Source of the DNA: JBCAXA01 sp038749025 | Lineage (GTDB): Bacteria; Pseudomonadota; Gammaproteobacteria; Steroidobacterales; Woeseiaceae | DNA length: 64,000 bases | NCBI GenBank assembly: GCA_038749025.1 | Contig: JBCDIL010000004.1 | Coordinates: forward strand, 124,001-188,000 | Reading direction: 5' to 3' | Shown: positions 16,284 to 24,150 of the stretch, in pieces | Position numbering within the stretch: position 1 is the first letter of the stretch | Layout: every line of letters starts with the position of its first letter | Made by a program: the position numbers and the translations under genes | The notes under the pieces: model-generated | Databases searched by the model: none | What the model was told of the DNA's origin: nothing | What the model saw: the letters and a program-made list of their open reading frames with translations, nothing else

Positions 16284-16354
16284 CGGGAAACCAGGTTCGA
16301 ACTGGCGACCTCAACCTTGGCAAGGTTGCGCTCTACCAACTGAGCTATTCCCGC
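16279..16354 (-). tRNA. tRNA-Gly, anticodon GCC
   Basis: A 76-nt tRNA with acceptor stem GCGGGAA/TTCCCGC, encoded CCA, D arm TAGCTCAGTTGGTAGAGC, anticodon loop CTTGCCAAG (GCC) and T arm CAGTTCGAACTG. It follows pgsA by 36 bp on the same strand, as glyW follows pgsA in E. coli. Its 3' end is copied twice downstream in the tandem repeats. Confidence 0.97.
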
Positions 16355-16390
16355 ACGCGGCCCGCCATTCTAGCGCCCGGTCAATCGCTG

Positions 16391-16951
16391 TCAAGCCGAG
16401 CGAGACAGTGCCGGCCAGGCCGCTCGTAAGTAGACCCACATGGACCACATCGTCAGGCCAGCGGCGACCAACAGCAACAATAGCCCCAACGGATATGTCT
16501 CTAGCGCGCCGAGCGGTTGCTGCCAGATCATTAACGACAAACCGGTCATTTGGAGGGTGGTTTTGACTTTCCCAATAAAACTCACCGCAACCGAGGTCCT
16601 GTCACCAATACTGGCCATCCATTCACGCAAGGCCGACACCGTGATCTCACGACCGATAATGATCGCAGCGACAAGCGTCAAGCTTAGCCGGGGGTCCGCT
16701 TGCACAAGCAAGACTAACGCCGTGGCGACGATCAGTTTGTCGGCGACTGGGTCAAGGAAAGCGCCGAAGGCAGTCGTCTGGTTAAAGCGGCGCGCAACAT
16801 ACCCGTCAAGCAAGTCCGTCAATGCGGCAAGAACAAACAGGATTGCGGCGGTCGGCCGCGCCCATGGCCACGGAAGATAGAAACAAGCGGCGAATAGCGG
16901 GATCGCCACAATCCTTACCAGCGTCAGGGAATTTGCAAGATTGAGTCGCAT
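16391..16951 (-). CDS. pgsA: CDP-diacylglycerol-glycerol-3-phosphate 3-phosphatidyltransferase
   Basis: PgsA makes phosphatidylglycerophosphate from CDP-diacylglycerol and glycerol-3-phosphate, the committed step to phosphatidylglycerol and cardiolipin. The 186-residue membrane protein begins NLANSLTLVRI, as the family does. It carries the CDP-alcohol phosphotransferase motif DG-x2-AR-x8-G-x3-D-x3-D at about 49-71, with all acids present. Four to five helices are visible. It lies 14 bp after uvrC and before tRNA-Gly, the same order as in E. coli. Confidence 0.96.
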   Translation of the reverse strand: MRLNLANSLTLVRIVAIPLFAACFYLPWPWARPTAAILFVLAALTDLLDGYVARRFNQTTAFGAFLDPVADKLIVATALVLLVQADPRLSLTLVAAIIIGREITVSALREWMASIGDRTSVAVSFIGKVKTTLQMTGLSLMIWQQPLGALETYPLGLLLLLVAAGLTMWSMWVYLRAAWPALSRSA

Positions 16952-16965
16952 GGGTTGGTGTCAGC

Positions 16966-18801
16966 TTACGCGTCCGAGCCCGCGTGGAAGCGCTCATAAA
17001 TTCTTTCAGCCATTGTGCGGCTTATTCCATGAATGCGCACTAGGTCTTCGATGCCGGCCCGCTGCACGCCCTGCAAACCACCGAATTGGCGCAATAATTC
17101 ACGGCGGCGCTTCGGGCCGAGCCCTGGGATTTCCTCAAGCGGCGATGACTTACGCGCTTTCGAGCGGCGCTGCCGATGGCCACCGATCGCAAAGCGATGC
17201 GCTTCATCGCGAATGTGTTGAATGAGCTTAAGCGCCGGCGAATCGGGCGCGAGTTGCAACGCGGTGTCGGCACCCGGTAAGAACAAGCGCTCGGCGCCGG
17301 GTTTACGGGCCTTACCTTTTGCAACGCCGAGTAGCGGCACGGCGTCGAGCCCAAGGCTGTTTAGCACGCGCTCGGCGACCCCAAGCTGTCCCTTACCGCC
17401 GTCAATCAGAACAAGATCGGGCAACGGTACCTCGCCTTTTCGTACCCGCGTGTAGCGACGCGTTAAAGCTTGTTCCATCGCTGCATAGTCGTCGCCGGGC
17501 TCGATCCCGTCGATGTTAAAACGCCGGTAATCCGATTTGGCCGGTCCGTCCGCATTGAACACGACGCACGAGGCGACGCTCGCCTCCCCCGATGTATGAC
17601 TGATATCGAAGCACTCGAGTCGTGCAGGCGCCTCAGCCAGACCGAGCTCCTCCGCCAACAGCTCACGCTGCTCCGACAAACCCGCAGTTGCCACCGCTTT
17701 AAGGCCCGCCGCCTCTTCGGCATTCGTAGTGGCCATCGAGACCCACCGTTGCCGTTCGCTACGGACACTCGCGTGCAATTGTACGCGGGCGCCACGACGC
17801 TCGGTGAGTGCCTGCACATGCAGGTCGTTATCCTCAATCGGCGTACCAACGACAATCTCCGGTGGAATCTCGTTGTCGATGTAGTATTGCGCGATAAACC
17901 CCGCCATCAATTCGCTATCGTCGACGTCACCTGGCGCCGATGGAAACATGTTCCGCGACGCGGTTAGCCGACCCTCGCGAATGGACAACACCGTGACTGC
18001 ACGAACCCCGCCACGCGCGGCGGTCGCGACGACATCGAGGGACAAGTCGCCTGCCCCGTCGACCAACTGCTGCGACTCAATGCGGCGCAAGCGGGCAATT
18101 TGGTCACGGGTACGCGCCGCGTCTTCGTAACGCTGGTCCGCGGCCGCGCGCTCCATGCGCTCCGCTAGTTTGTCGATCACCGCCGCGTTATTGCCTCGCA
18201 GAAACTCCGTCGCACTGGCGAGATCGTCCGCGTACGCGTCTTTATCGATATAACCGACGCAAGGTGCTGAACAACGATGGATCTGGTACTGCAAGCACGG
18301 TCGGCGCCGGTTGGCGAAGAAGCTGTCCCGACACGGTCTGATCAAAAATAGCTTTTGCAATTCAGACAGTGTCTCTCGAACCGCACCAGCACTCGGGTAG
18401 GGCCCGAACAGTTTGCCGTTGCGCCGCCGTGGGCCCCGGTAGAACGCGAGCCGCGGGTAATCGTGACGCGTGTTTAAGTAGATCCACGGATAACTCTTGT
18501 CATCCCGCAAGACGACATTAAAGCGCGGTCGATGCGCTTTGATGAGGGTGTGCTCCAGTAGCAAGGCCTCAACTTCGGTTTGTGTAACGCTAACGTCGAC
18601 GCGACGTATGTGGCGCACCAATGCCATCGTTTTCGCGTCTTTCGCCCGGCCGCTAAAGTACGATCCAACGCGCTTTTTGAGATTCCGCGCTTTACCGACA
18701 TAGATCAGTTCGTCATCCGCATCGTACATGCGGTAAACGCCAGGGCGCTGGGTCAGGTTCTTAACGAAACGACCAGCTTCGAAATCAGGCTCGGCGCTCA
18801 A
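16966..18801 (-). CDS. uvrC: Excinuclease ABC subunit C
   Basis: UvrC makes the two incisions around bulky DNA lesions in nucleotide excision repair after UvrA/UvrB loading. The 611-residue protein has an N-terminal GIY-YIG nuclease (GVYRMYDADDELIYVGKA, about 21-38), a UvrB-binding UVR motif (about 205-236), the RNase H-like second nuclease (ECFDISHTSG...), and a C-terminal helix-hairpin-helix pair (IPGLGPKRRRELL onward). The start is TTG at 18799-18801, overlapping the stop of the glycosylase gene as TTGA. A second DNA-repair gene is thus coupled upstream. Confidence 0.96.
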   Translation of the reverse strand: MSAEPDFEAGRFVKNLTQRPGVYRMYDADDELIYVGKARNLKKRVGSYFSGRAKDAKTMALVRHIRRVDVSVTQTEVEALLLEHTLIKAHRPRFNVVLRDDKSYPWIYLNTRHDYPRLAFYRGPRRRNGKLFGPYPSAGAVRETLSELQKLFLIRPCRDSFFANRRRPCLQYQIHRCSAPCVGYIDKDAYADDLASATEFLRGNNAAVIDKLAERMERAAADQRYEDAARTRDQIARLRRIESQQLVDGAGDLSLDVVATAARGGVRAVTVLSIREGRLTASRNMFPSAPGDVDDSELMAGFIAQYYIDNEIPPEIVVGTPIEDNDLHVQALTERRGARVQLHASVRSERQRWVSMATTNAEEAAGLKAVATAGLSEQRELLAEELGLAEAPARLECFDISHTSGEASVASCVVFNADGPAKSDYRRFNIDGIEPGDDYAAMEQALTRRYTRVRKGEVPLPDLVLIDGGKGQLGVAERVLNSLGLDAVPLLGVAKGKARKPGAERLFLPGADTALQLAPDSPALKLIQHIRDEAHRFAIGGHRQRRSKARKSSPLEEIPGLGPKRRRELLRQFGGLQGVQRAGIEDLVRIHGISRTMAERIYERFHAGSDA

Positions 18802-19436
18802 ATCGCCGTTACCCGCTCAGCGATTAACGTGCGGGCACGCTCGAAAATTTGCTCGAACATCTCTGGGGTTAATCGCCGCGTTTGGGTGTTGTAGCGGCTG
18901 CAATGATAGGAATCGACCAGCAACCGGTCGCCAAGCCGGTGCTCGGCGCCGTGACCAAATCTGTGAGCGGCTTGCCGTCGACCGCTCGCTTTCACGATCG
19001 CCCGGTGCGCGACCCCGCCTAACGCGACCACAACGGCGCCGCTCGGTTGGGCGTCGAGTTCGTTGGCGAGATAGTCATTGCAGTTATTCACTTCCGAGCC
19101 GATCGGCTTGTTGTCGGGCGGCAAGCACTTCACCGCATTGACGAGGCGGCAGTTGATCAACTGCAATCCGTCATCGGCCGATATCGATGCCTCGCGGTCA
19201 CAAAACCCGAACCGATGCAGTGTTCTGTACAGGAGGTCGCCACAGTAATCGCCAGTGAACGGTCGTCCGGTGGCATTGGCCCCGTGTTTACCGGGGGCCA
19301 AGCCGACGACTAGCAACGGCGAGCCGGCGTCACCCAGCGACGGTACGGGCCGGCAATGGTAATCAGGGAACTCCGCCTGCACATCGGCCAAGAAACCAAC
19401 CAACCGCGGGCAGCGTTGGCAATCGATATCGAACAA
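18798..19436 (-). CDS. Family 5 (UDGb-type) uracil-DNA glycosylase
   Basis: A 212-residue uracil-DNA glycosylase-fold protein that removes uracil, and in this family often other deaminated bases, from DNA. Motif 1 reads GLAPGKHGANATGRPFTGD, the UDGb form without the catalytic Asp of family 1. NAVKCLPPDNKP and the DSYHCSRYNTQT region match the later motifs, with Cys where the usual motif has Pro. The N-terminal CQRC and further cysteines fit the Fe-S cluster of families 4 and 5. It sits directly upstream of uvrC with a 4-nt TTGA overlap, a fitting repair neighbour. Confidence 0.88.
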   Translation of the reverse strand: MFDIDCQRCPRLVGFLADVQAEFPDYHCRPVPSLGDAGSPLLVVGLAPGKHGANATGRPFTGDYCGDLLYRTLHRFGFCDREASISADDGLQLINCRLVNAVKCLPPDNKPIGSEVNNCNDYLANELDAQPSGAVVVALGGVAHRAIVKASGRRQAAHRFGHGAEHRLGDRLLVDSYHCSRYNTQTRRLTPEMFEQIFERARTLIAERVTAI

Positions 19437-19450
19437 CGGCGCGGCGATGG

Positions 19451-20791
19451 CTAGTCGTCCATGTGACGGATAACCGCCTCACCGAAGCCGCGCGTACCGA
19501 CGAGCTTAGCGCCGGGATACAGCTCTTGCAGCTGGTCGTCCACGTCGGACTTGCTCTTTGCATCGGCTTTACGCAATGGGGCCTTAATCGCTCGACGTAA
19601 GCGAGCGAGATCGAAGGTTAACTCGCCATTGGCAATCGTGCGGGCCACGCCGTTCATGATGTTCTCGGCCGCCTCAGTCCAGCCGAGGTAGCGCAGCATC
19701 ATCTCAGCCGACAGAATGATCGACCCCGGGTTAACTTGGTCTTTGCCCGCGAAGCCAGGCGCCGTGCCGTGGGTCGCTTCAAACACTCCGACGCCATCGC
19801 CGATGTTACCGCCGGGCGCGATGCCGATGCCCCCCACTTGCGCAGCGAGTGCGTCCGAGATGTAGTCGCCGTTTAAATTCAACGTGGCGATAACGTCGTA
19901 ATCCTCCGGACGCAGTAAAATCTGCTGCAAGAAATTATCGGCAATGACATCTTTGACGATGATTTCATTGCCGGTTTTCGGGTTGGTGAAAGACAACCAC
20001 GGACCGCCATCTTTGGGCGTCGCACCAAACTCGGTCTGTGCGAGTTCGTAACCCCACTGGCAAAACGCACCTTCGGTGAATTTCATGATGTTGCCCTTAT
20101 GGACAAGCGTTACCGAGGAGAAGTCGTTGTCAATACAGTAGTTGATCGACTTACGCACGAGCCGCTCAGATCCCTCGCGTGAGACTGGCTTGATACCGAT
20201 ACCCGAACTCGACGGAAAGCGAATCTTGTTTACCCCCAACTCGCTCTGCAGGAAATGGATCAATTTCTGCACCTCCTCGGAGCCGGTTGGGTATTCGATC
20301 CCCGCGTAAATGTCCTCGGTGTTTTCACGGAAGACGACCATATTGACCAATTCGGAGTCTTTCATCGGCGTGTTCACGCCCGGGAAGTAACGAATCGGCC
20401 GAACACACGCGTAAAGGTCGAGCGTTTGCCGGATTGAGACATTCAACGAGCGGATCCCACCGCCGATCGGTGTTGCCAGCGGTCCTTTTATCGAAACGAC
20501 ATAGCGGCGCAATGCATCGAGCGTTTCGTCGGGTAGAAAGTTAGCGCTCTCGTAGGTCTCGGCAGCTCGCTGCCCCGCGAAAACCTCCATCCACACGATC
20601 TTGCGATCACCGCCGTACGCTTTGCTCACCGCCGCGTTAACAACGTCGAGCATAACGGGGGTGACATCGACACCGATGCCATCGCCGAGTACGTACGGGA
20701 TGATCGGCTGATCGGGAACATTGATACCCGTATCGGGGTTGACGGTAATAGCCTCACCGTCACTTGGTACCGTGATTTTGTCGTACTGCAT
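19451..20791 (-). CDS. icd: NADP-dependent isocitrate dehydrogenase
   Basis: Icd oxidises isocitrate to 2-oxoglutarate and CO2 with NADP in the TCA cycle. The protein is 446 residues, longer than E. coli Icd (416). It has the substrate loop GGGIRSLNVSIRQTLDLYACVRP, which includes the Ser phosphorylated by AceK in E. coli, then VFRENTEDIYAGIEY, NLNGDYISD and HGTAPGFAGKDQVNP. The extra length lies near the C-terminus, where about 25 residues containing KADAKSKSDVDDQLQEL come before the final FGEAVIRHM. It is the first gene of the minus-strand run icd-UDG-uvrC-pgsA-tRNA-Gly, 14 bp before the glycosylase gene. Confidence 0.95.
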   Translation of the reverse strand: MQYDKITVPSDGEAITVNPDTGINVPDQPIIPYVLGDGIGVDVTPVMLDVVNAAVSKAYGGDRKIVWMEVFAGQRAAETYESANFLPDETLDALRRYVVSIKGPLATPIGGGIRSLNVSIRQTLDLYACVRPIRYFPGVNTPMKDSELVNMVVFRENTEDIYAGIEYPTGSEEVQKLIHFLQSELGVNKIRFPSSSGIGIKPVSREGSERLVRKSINYCIDNDFSSVTLVHKGNIMKFTEGAFCQWGYELAQTEFGATPKDGGPWLSFTNPKTGNEIIVKDVIADNFLQQILLRPEDYDVIATLNLNGDYISDALAAQVGGIGIAPGGNIGDGVGVFEATHGTAPGFAGKDQVNPGSIILSAEMMLRYLGWTEAAENIMNGVARTIANGELTFDLARLRRAIKAPLRKADAKSKSDVDDQLQELYPGAKLVGTRGFGEAVIRHMDD

Positions 20792-20871
20792 GCTGGGAGG
20801 TTCCCGGTCGAAACAACGGCGCGTATTCTAGCGCGATTGACCTGTTACCGGCGACGTCCCGAAGAGCGCAC

Positions 20872-21444
20872 TTGCCCGTCATATTGTTCAACAAGCCGTA
20901 CCGCGTCCTATCGCAGTTCACCGATACGGCGGCGCGGGCCACCCTAGCCGACTACTTAGCAGTACCCGCGGTCCGCCCGGCCGGGCGGTTAGACTATGAC
21001 AGTGAGGGATTGCTGGTGTTGACCGACGACGGTCGTCTGCAAGATGCGATCGCCAATGCGCGCCGGAAGCTCGCAAAAGTCTACTGGGTGCAAGTCGAGG
21101 GGACACCAACCGCCACCGCCTTGGGCGCACTCGAAGGCGGTGTCGTTAGCCGCGCGGAACGACTGCGCGCCGCTTCTGTCAGGCCACTGACACCGCCTAA
21201 TGTTTGGCCCCGAGTACCGCCGATTCGCGAGCGAGCGAACGTTCCGGATTGCTGGCTTGAAATCACGCTGACCGAAGGCAAAAACCGCCAGGTAAGGCGC
21301 ATGACAGCCGCGGTTGGATTGCCGACGTTGCGGCTAATACGGGCCGCAGTAGGCCCGTTTGCACTGCGTGCAATGCAGCCAGGTGAGCACACCTGCCTCT
21401 CAACCCAATTTGCCTGGCGACAACTGCAAAAACACCAGCGCTGA
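20872..21444 (+). CDS. rluE: 23S rRNA pseudouridine synthase, RluE type
   Basis: An RsuA/RluB/E/F-family pseudouridine synthase of 190 residues. It starts VILFNKPYRVLSQFTD, lacks an N-terminal S4 domain as RluE does, has the catalytic Asp in AGRLDYDSEGLLVLTDDG, and ends the core with EGKNRQVRRMTAAVGLPTLRLIR. In E. coli RluE modifies U2457 of 23S rRNA. The most likely start is TTG at 20872, with the purine run GAAGAG upstream; no ATG or GTG fits the start of homology. It diverges from icd, as rluE does in E. coli. Confidence 0.9.
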   Translation: MPVILFNKPYRVLSQFTDTAARATLADYLAVPAVRPAGRLDYDSEGLLVLTDDGRLQDAIANARRKLAKVYWVQVEGTPTATALGALEGGVVSRAERLRAASVRPLTPPNVWPRVPPIRERANVPDCWLEITLTEGKNRQVRRMTAAVGLPTLRLIRAAVGPFALRAMQPGEHTCLSTQFAWRQLQKHQR

Positions 21445-21450
21445 TGCGCC

Positions 21451-22788
21451 TTACTCGGCGGCGATCTCCATCGCGATCTCCATCGCTTGCTCGTAATTTA
21501 GCCGCGGGTCGACTTGCGATTTGTAAGCACTCGCCAAGTCTTTCTCGGTCAAACCACGCGCACCACCCACGCATTCGGTCACGTTGTCGCCGGTCAACTC
21601 GAGGTGTACGCCGCCTAAACGACTGCCGCACTCGCGATGCACGCGAAACGCGTGTTTTAACTCACCAGCGACGTTATCGAAGCGCCGCGTCTTAATCCCT
21701 TCCGCGGTGCTTTCGGTATTCCCATGCATCGGGTCACAAACCCACAGTACGTTGGCGCCGGCCGCGCGAACCGCGTCGATCAACTCCGGCAAGTGCTTCT
21801 CAACCGATTTGACGCCGAAGCGATGGATCAGCGTGATCCTCCCCGGTTCGTTGTTGGGATTAAGCAATCGCAGCAATTCTTGCAGCCATTCGCGATCCAT
21901 GCCGGCACCGATCTTGATGCCCATTGGGTTCGCAATTCCGCGGAAAAACTCGACGTGCGCGCCGTCGAGCATCGCGGTGCGCATACCGATCCACGGGAAG
22001 TGGGTGCTCAAGTTGTACCAGCGATTACGACGCAAACGAGTCTGTGCTTGCTCATAAAACAAGTGCAAACCCTCGTGGGCTGCGTAGACTTCTGCGACAC
22101 GTGCTTGATGAATCGGCCGACCGACAATTGACTCGAAAAATGCCAACGAATCGCTGATGTTAGTGACGATTTGCTGGTAACGCTCCGCCGCTTGCGAATG
22201 CTGAACCCATTCCAAATCCCAGTATTCGGGATGGTGCAGATCGGCGAAACCGCCATCGACAAGACCGCGTACGAAGTTGAGCGTGAGCGCTGCTCGCTCG
22301 TAGCCACGCAGGATCAACTCGGGGTCTGGCTCGCGATCAGCAGCCGTGAACGGCGCGCGATTGACGAGATCGCCACGAAAACTCGGCAGCGTGATGCCAT
22401 CGCGCGTCTCTGTATCGGCACTGCGAGGTTTCGCGTACTGACCGGCCATGCGGCCAACCCGAATCACCGGCTGCTTCAGACCGTGCAGCATGACCACGCT
22501 CATCTGCAGCAAGATCTTGAGCTTCTGGACGATGTTTTCCGACGTACACTCGTCAAACGTCTCGGCGCAGTCACCGCCTTGCAAGACGAACGCCTCGCCG
22601 CGTTGGGCGCTCGCTAACGCGCGTGTCAGCGAATCGACCTCCCAACTAGTAACCAGCGGCGGTAGCCGACTGAGGCGCGCGACCGCATCGTCGAGCTTGG
22701 CTTTGTCGCTGTAGTTCGGTTGCTGTGCGGCATCGAACCGCTGCCAACTGGCGGGGTGCCAATCAGCAAGAGTGTCAGGTCTGTCCAT
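21451..22788 (-). CDS. Class II 3-deoxy-7-phosphoheptulonate synthase
   Basis: DAHP synthase condenses phosphoenolpyruvate and erythrose-4-phosphate, the first step of the shikimate pathway. The 445-residue protein is the plant/Mycobacterium-like class II form, not the enteric AroFGH type. It shows FVLQGGDCAETFDECTSENI, the blocks RVGRMAGQYAKPRS and WVCDPMHGNTEST, and the C-terminal ELTGDNVTECVGG. The metal and PEP ligands of class II enzymes lie in these blocks. It converges with rluE, with 6 bp between the stops, and is divergently transcribed from the lysine-catabolic pair. Confidence 0.95.
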   Translation of the reverse strand: MDRPDTLADWHPASWQRFDAAQQPNYSDKAKLDDAVARLSRLPPLVTSWEVDSLTRALASAQRGEAFVLQGGDCAETFDECTSENIVQKLKILLQMSVVMLHGLKQPVIRVGRMAGQYAKPRSADTETRDGITLPSFRGDLVNRAPFTAADREPDPELILRGYERAALTLNFVRGLVDGGFADLHHPEYWDLEWVQHSQAAERYQQIVTNISDSLAFFESIVGRPIHQARVAEVYAAHEGLHLFYEQAQTRLRRNRWYNLSTHFPWIGMRTAMLDGAHVEFFRGIANPMGIKIGAGMDREWLQELLRLLNPNNEPGRITLIHRFGVKSVEKHLPELIDAVRAAGANVLWVCDPMHGNTESTAEGIKTRRFDNVAGELKHAFRVHRECGSRLGGVHLELTGDNVTECVGGARGLTEKDLASAYKSQVDPRLNYEQAMEIAMEIAAE

Positions 22789-22915
22789 GCGCGGACTATG
22801 CCATGCGGCATTGCGGCATGCAAAAAGAAATAGACAATAAATTCAATAGTTTAAATTGATACTACCGAGAGAGCATCAGCTGCCTGGCGACGCTACTCAC
22901 TCACCTGCTGGGATT

Positions 22916-22966
22916 TGCGCATAACGATAGGCACAATGCGCAGCCATCCGCAGGCCAATCGGCCTG
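22916..22966. promoter_or_regulatory. Two inverted repeats upstream of the lysine-catabolic pair
   Basis: TGCGCAT at 22916-22922 and ATGCGCA at 22936-22942 form a 7-bp inverted repeat with centres 20 bp apart, about two helix turns. Immediately after is CAGGCC-AATC-GGCCTG at 22951-22966, a perfect 6-bp palindrome with a 4-bp spacer. Both lie in the 200-bp divergent region between the DAHP synthase gene and the gene starting at 22989, so they may be operators. No regulator can be named. Confidence 0.35.
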
Positions 22967-22988
22967 TCAGCGTTATTCTGAGGCCAAC

Positions 22989-24134
22989 ATGAAACGAATT
23001 GCGGTACTGGGTTCCGGCAAGATCGGCGCGCTGATCTCCGGCCTGCTAGGCGGTAGTGGCGATTACACCGTCGACCTGATCGACAAAGACGACGTGCGCG
23101 CAAAGCAGGTGTCTGACGGGCACAATTTGGACAGCGTGCGCGTGTTCAATATCGACGCTACAGACGAAGCGGCTCTGCTTGCTTATGCGAAAGCGGAACA
23201 ACCGATTGCCATGCTCTCTGGCCTTCCTTACTTTTGCAATGAGGTTGTGGCGAACGTGGCCGCCGCCGAGGGTGCGCACTACTTCGACCTGACCGAAGAT
23301 GTGAAGGTGACTGAATCGGTACGCAAAATCGCCGCCAATGCCAACCGAGCGTTCGTGCCGCAGTGTGGCTTAGCGCCGGGCTTTATTAGTATCGCTGCCA
23401 ATGAGCTGATCAAACACTTCGACGCCACTGAGATGGTCAAGCTGCGGGTCGGCGCCCTGCCGCAAAACCCGAACAACATCCTGAAGTACTCACTAACGTG
23501 GTCGACGGATGGCGTGATCAACGAGTACGGCAACCTCTGCCAGAGTGTAGTCGAAGGCCAGATCACCGAGGTGCTGCCACTTGAGGGCCTGGAGAGCATC
23601 CAAATCGACGGCACAAGCTACGAAGCGTTCAACACGTCGGGAGGGCTCGGGTCGCTGGCAGAAACGCACGCCGGCAGTGTTCGTAATATGGACTACAAGA
23701 CCATTCGCTACCCGGGCCATTGCGAGATCATGCGGCTGCTAATGAACGGCCTTAATCTCAATAGCGATCGGGATACGCTAAAACGGATTCTCGAAAACTC
23801 GGTACCACGGACATTGCAAGATGTTGTCATCATTTACGCGGCTGTAAAAGGCACCCAGAACGGCCAACTGCGCGAAGAAAACTACGTTAGTAAGGTCTAC
23901 CCACAAATGATAAGTGGACGCTTGTGGTCCGCGATTCAGGTTACGACGGCCGCGGGAATCTGTGCCGTCATGGACCTCGTGCTGGCCAGTCCCGACGACT
24001 ACCAAGGCTTCGTCGCGCAAGAGCAGTTCAGTCTCGGCGACATTCTCGATAATCGCTTTGGGGCATATTACGCCGACGGCGGCAGTAGCGATCTGTCTAA
24101 AGACATCGTAGCTCGCGGTCAGACCGGCCACTAA
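22989..24134 (+). CDS. Saccharopine dehydrogenase-family protein, probably lysine 6-dehydrogenase
   Basis: A 381-residue NAD(P)-dependent oxidoreductase with an N-terminal Rossmann motif (VLGSGKIGALISGLLGG, about 5-21) and the saccharopine-dehydrogenase C-terminal domain. Blocks such as CGLAPGFISIAANEL and KTIRYPGHCEIM are typical. Proteins of this length and family include lysine 6-dehydrogenase, which turns L-lysine into 2-aminoadipate 6-semialdehyde, and the saccharopine dehydrogenase of the saccharopine pathway. No lysine-ketoglutarate reductase is nearby. The next gene, 16 bp downstream, encodes the dehydrogenase that would consume the semialdehyde, so direct deamination of lysine is the favoured reading. 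This assignment is inferred from context. Confidence 0.8.
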   Translation: MKRIAVLGSGKIGALISGLLGGSGDYTVDLIDKDDVRAKQVSDGHNLDSVRVFNIDATDEAALLAYAKAEQPIAMLSGLPYFCNEVVANVAAAEGAHYFDLTEDVKVTESVRKIAANANRAFVPQCGLAPGFISIAANELIKHFDATEMVKLRVGALPQNPNNILKYSLTWSTDGVINEYGNLCQSVVEGQITEVLPLEGLESIQIDGTSYEAFNTSGGLGSLAETHAGSVRNMDYKTIRYPGHCEIMRLLMNGLNLNSDRDTLKRILENSVPRTLQDVVIIYAAVKGTQNGQLREENYVSKVYPQMISGRLWSAIQVTTAAGICAVMDLVLASPDDYQGFVAQEQFSLGDILDNRFGAYYADGGSSDLSKDIVARGQTGH

Positions 24135-24150
24135 GCACGGGGACAACATA

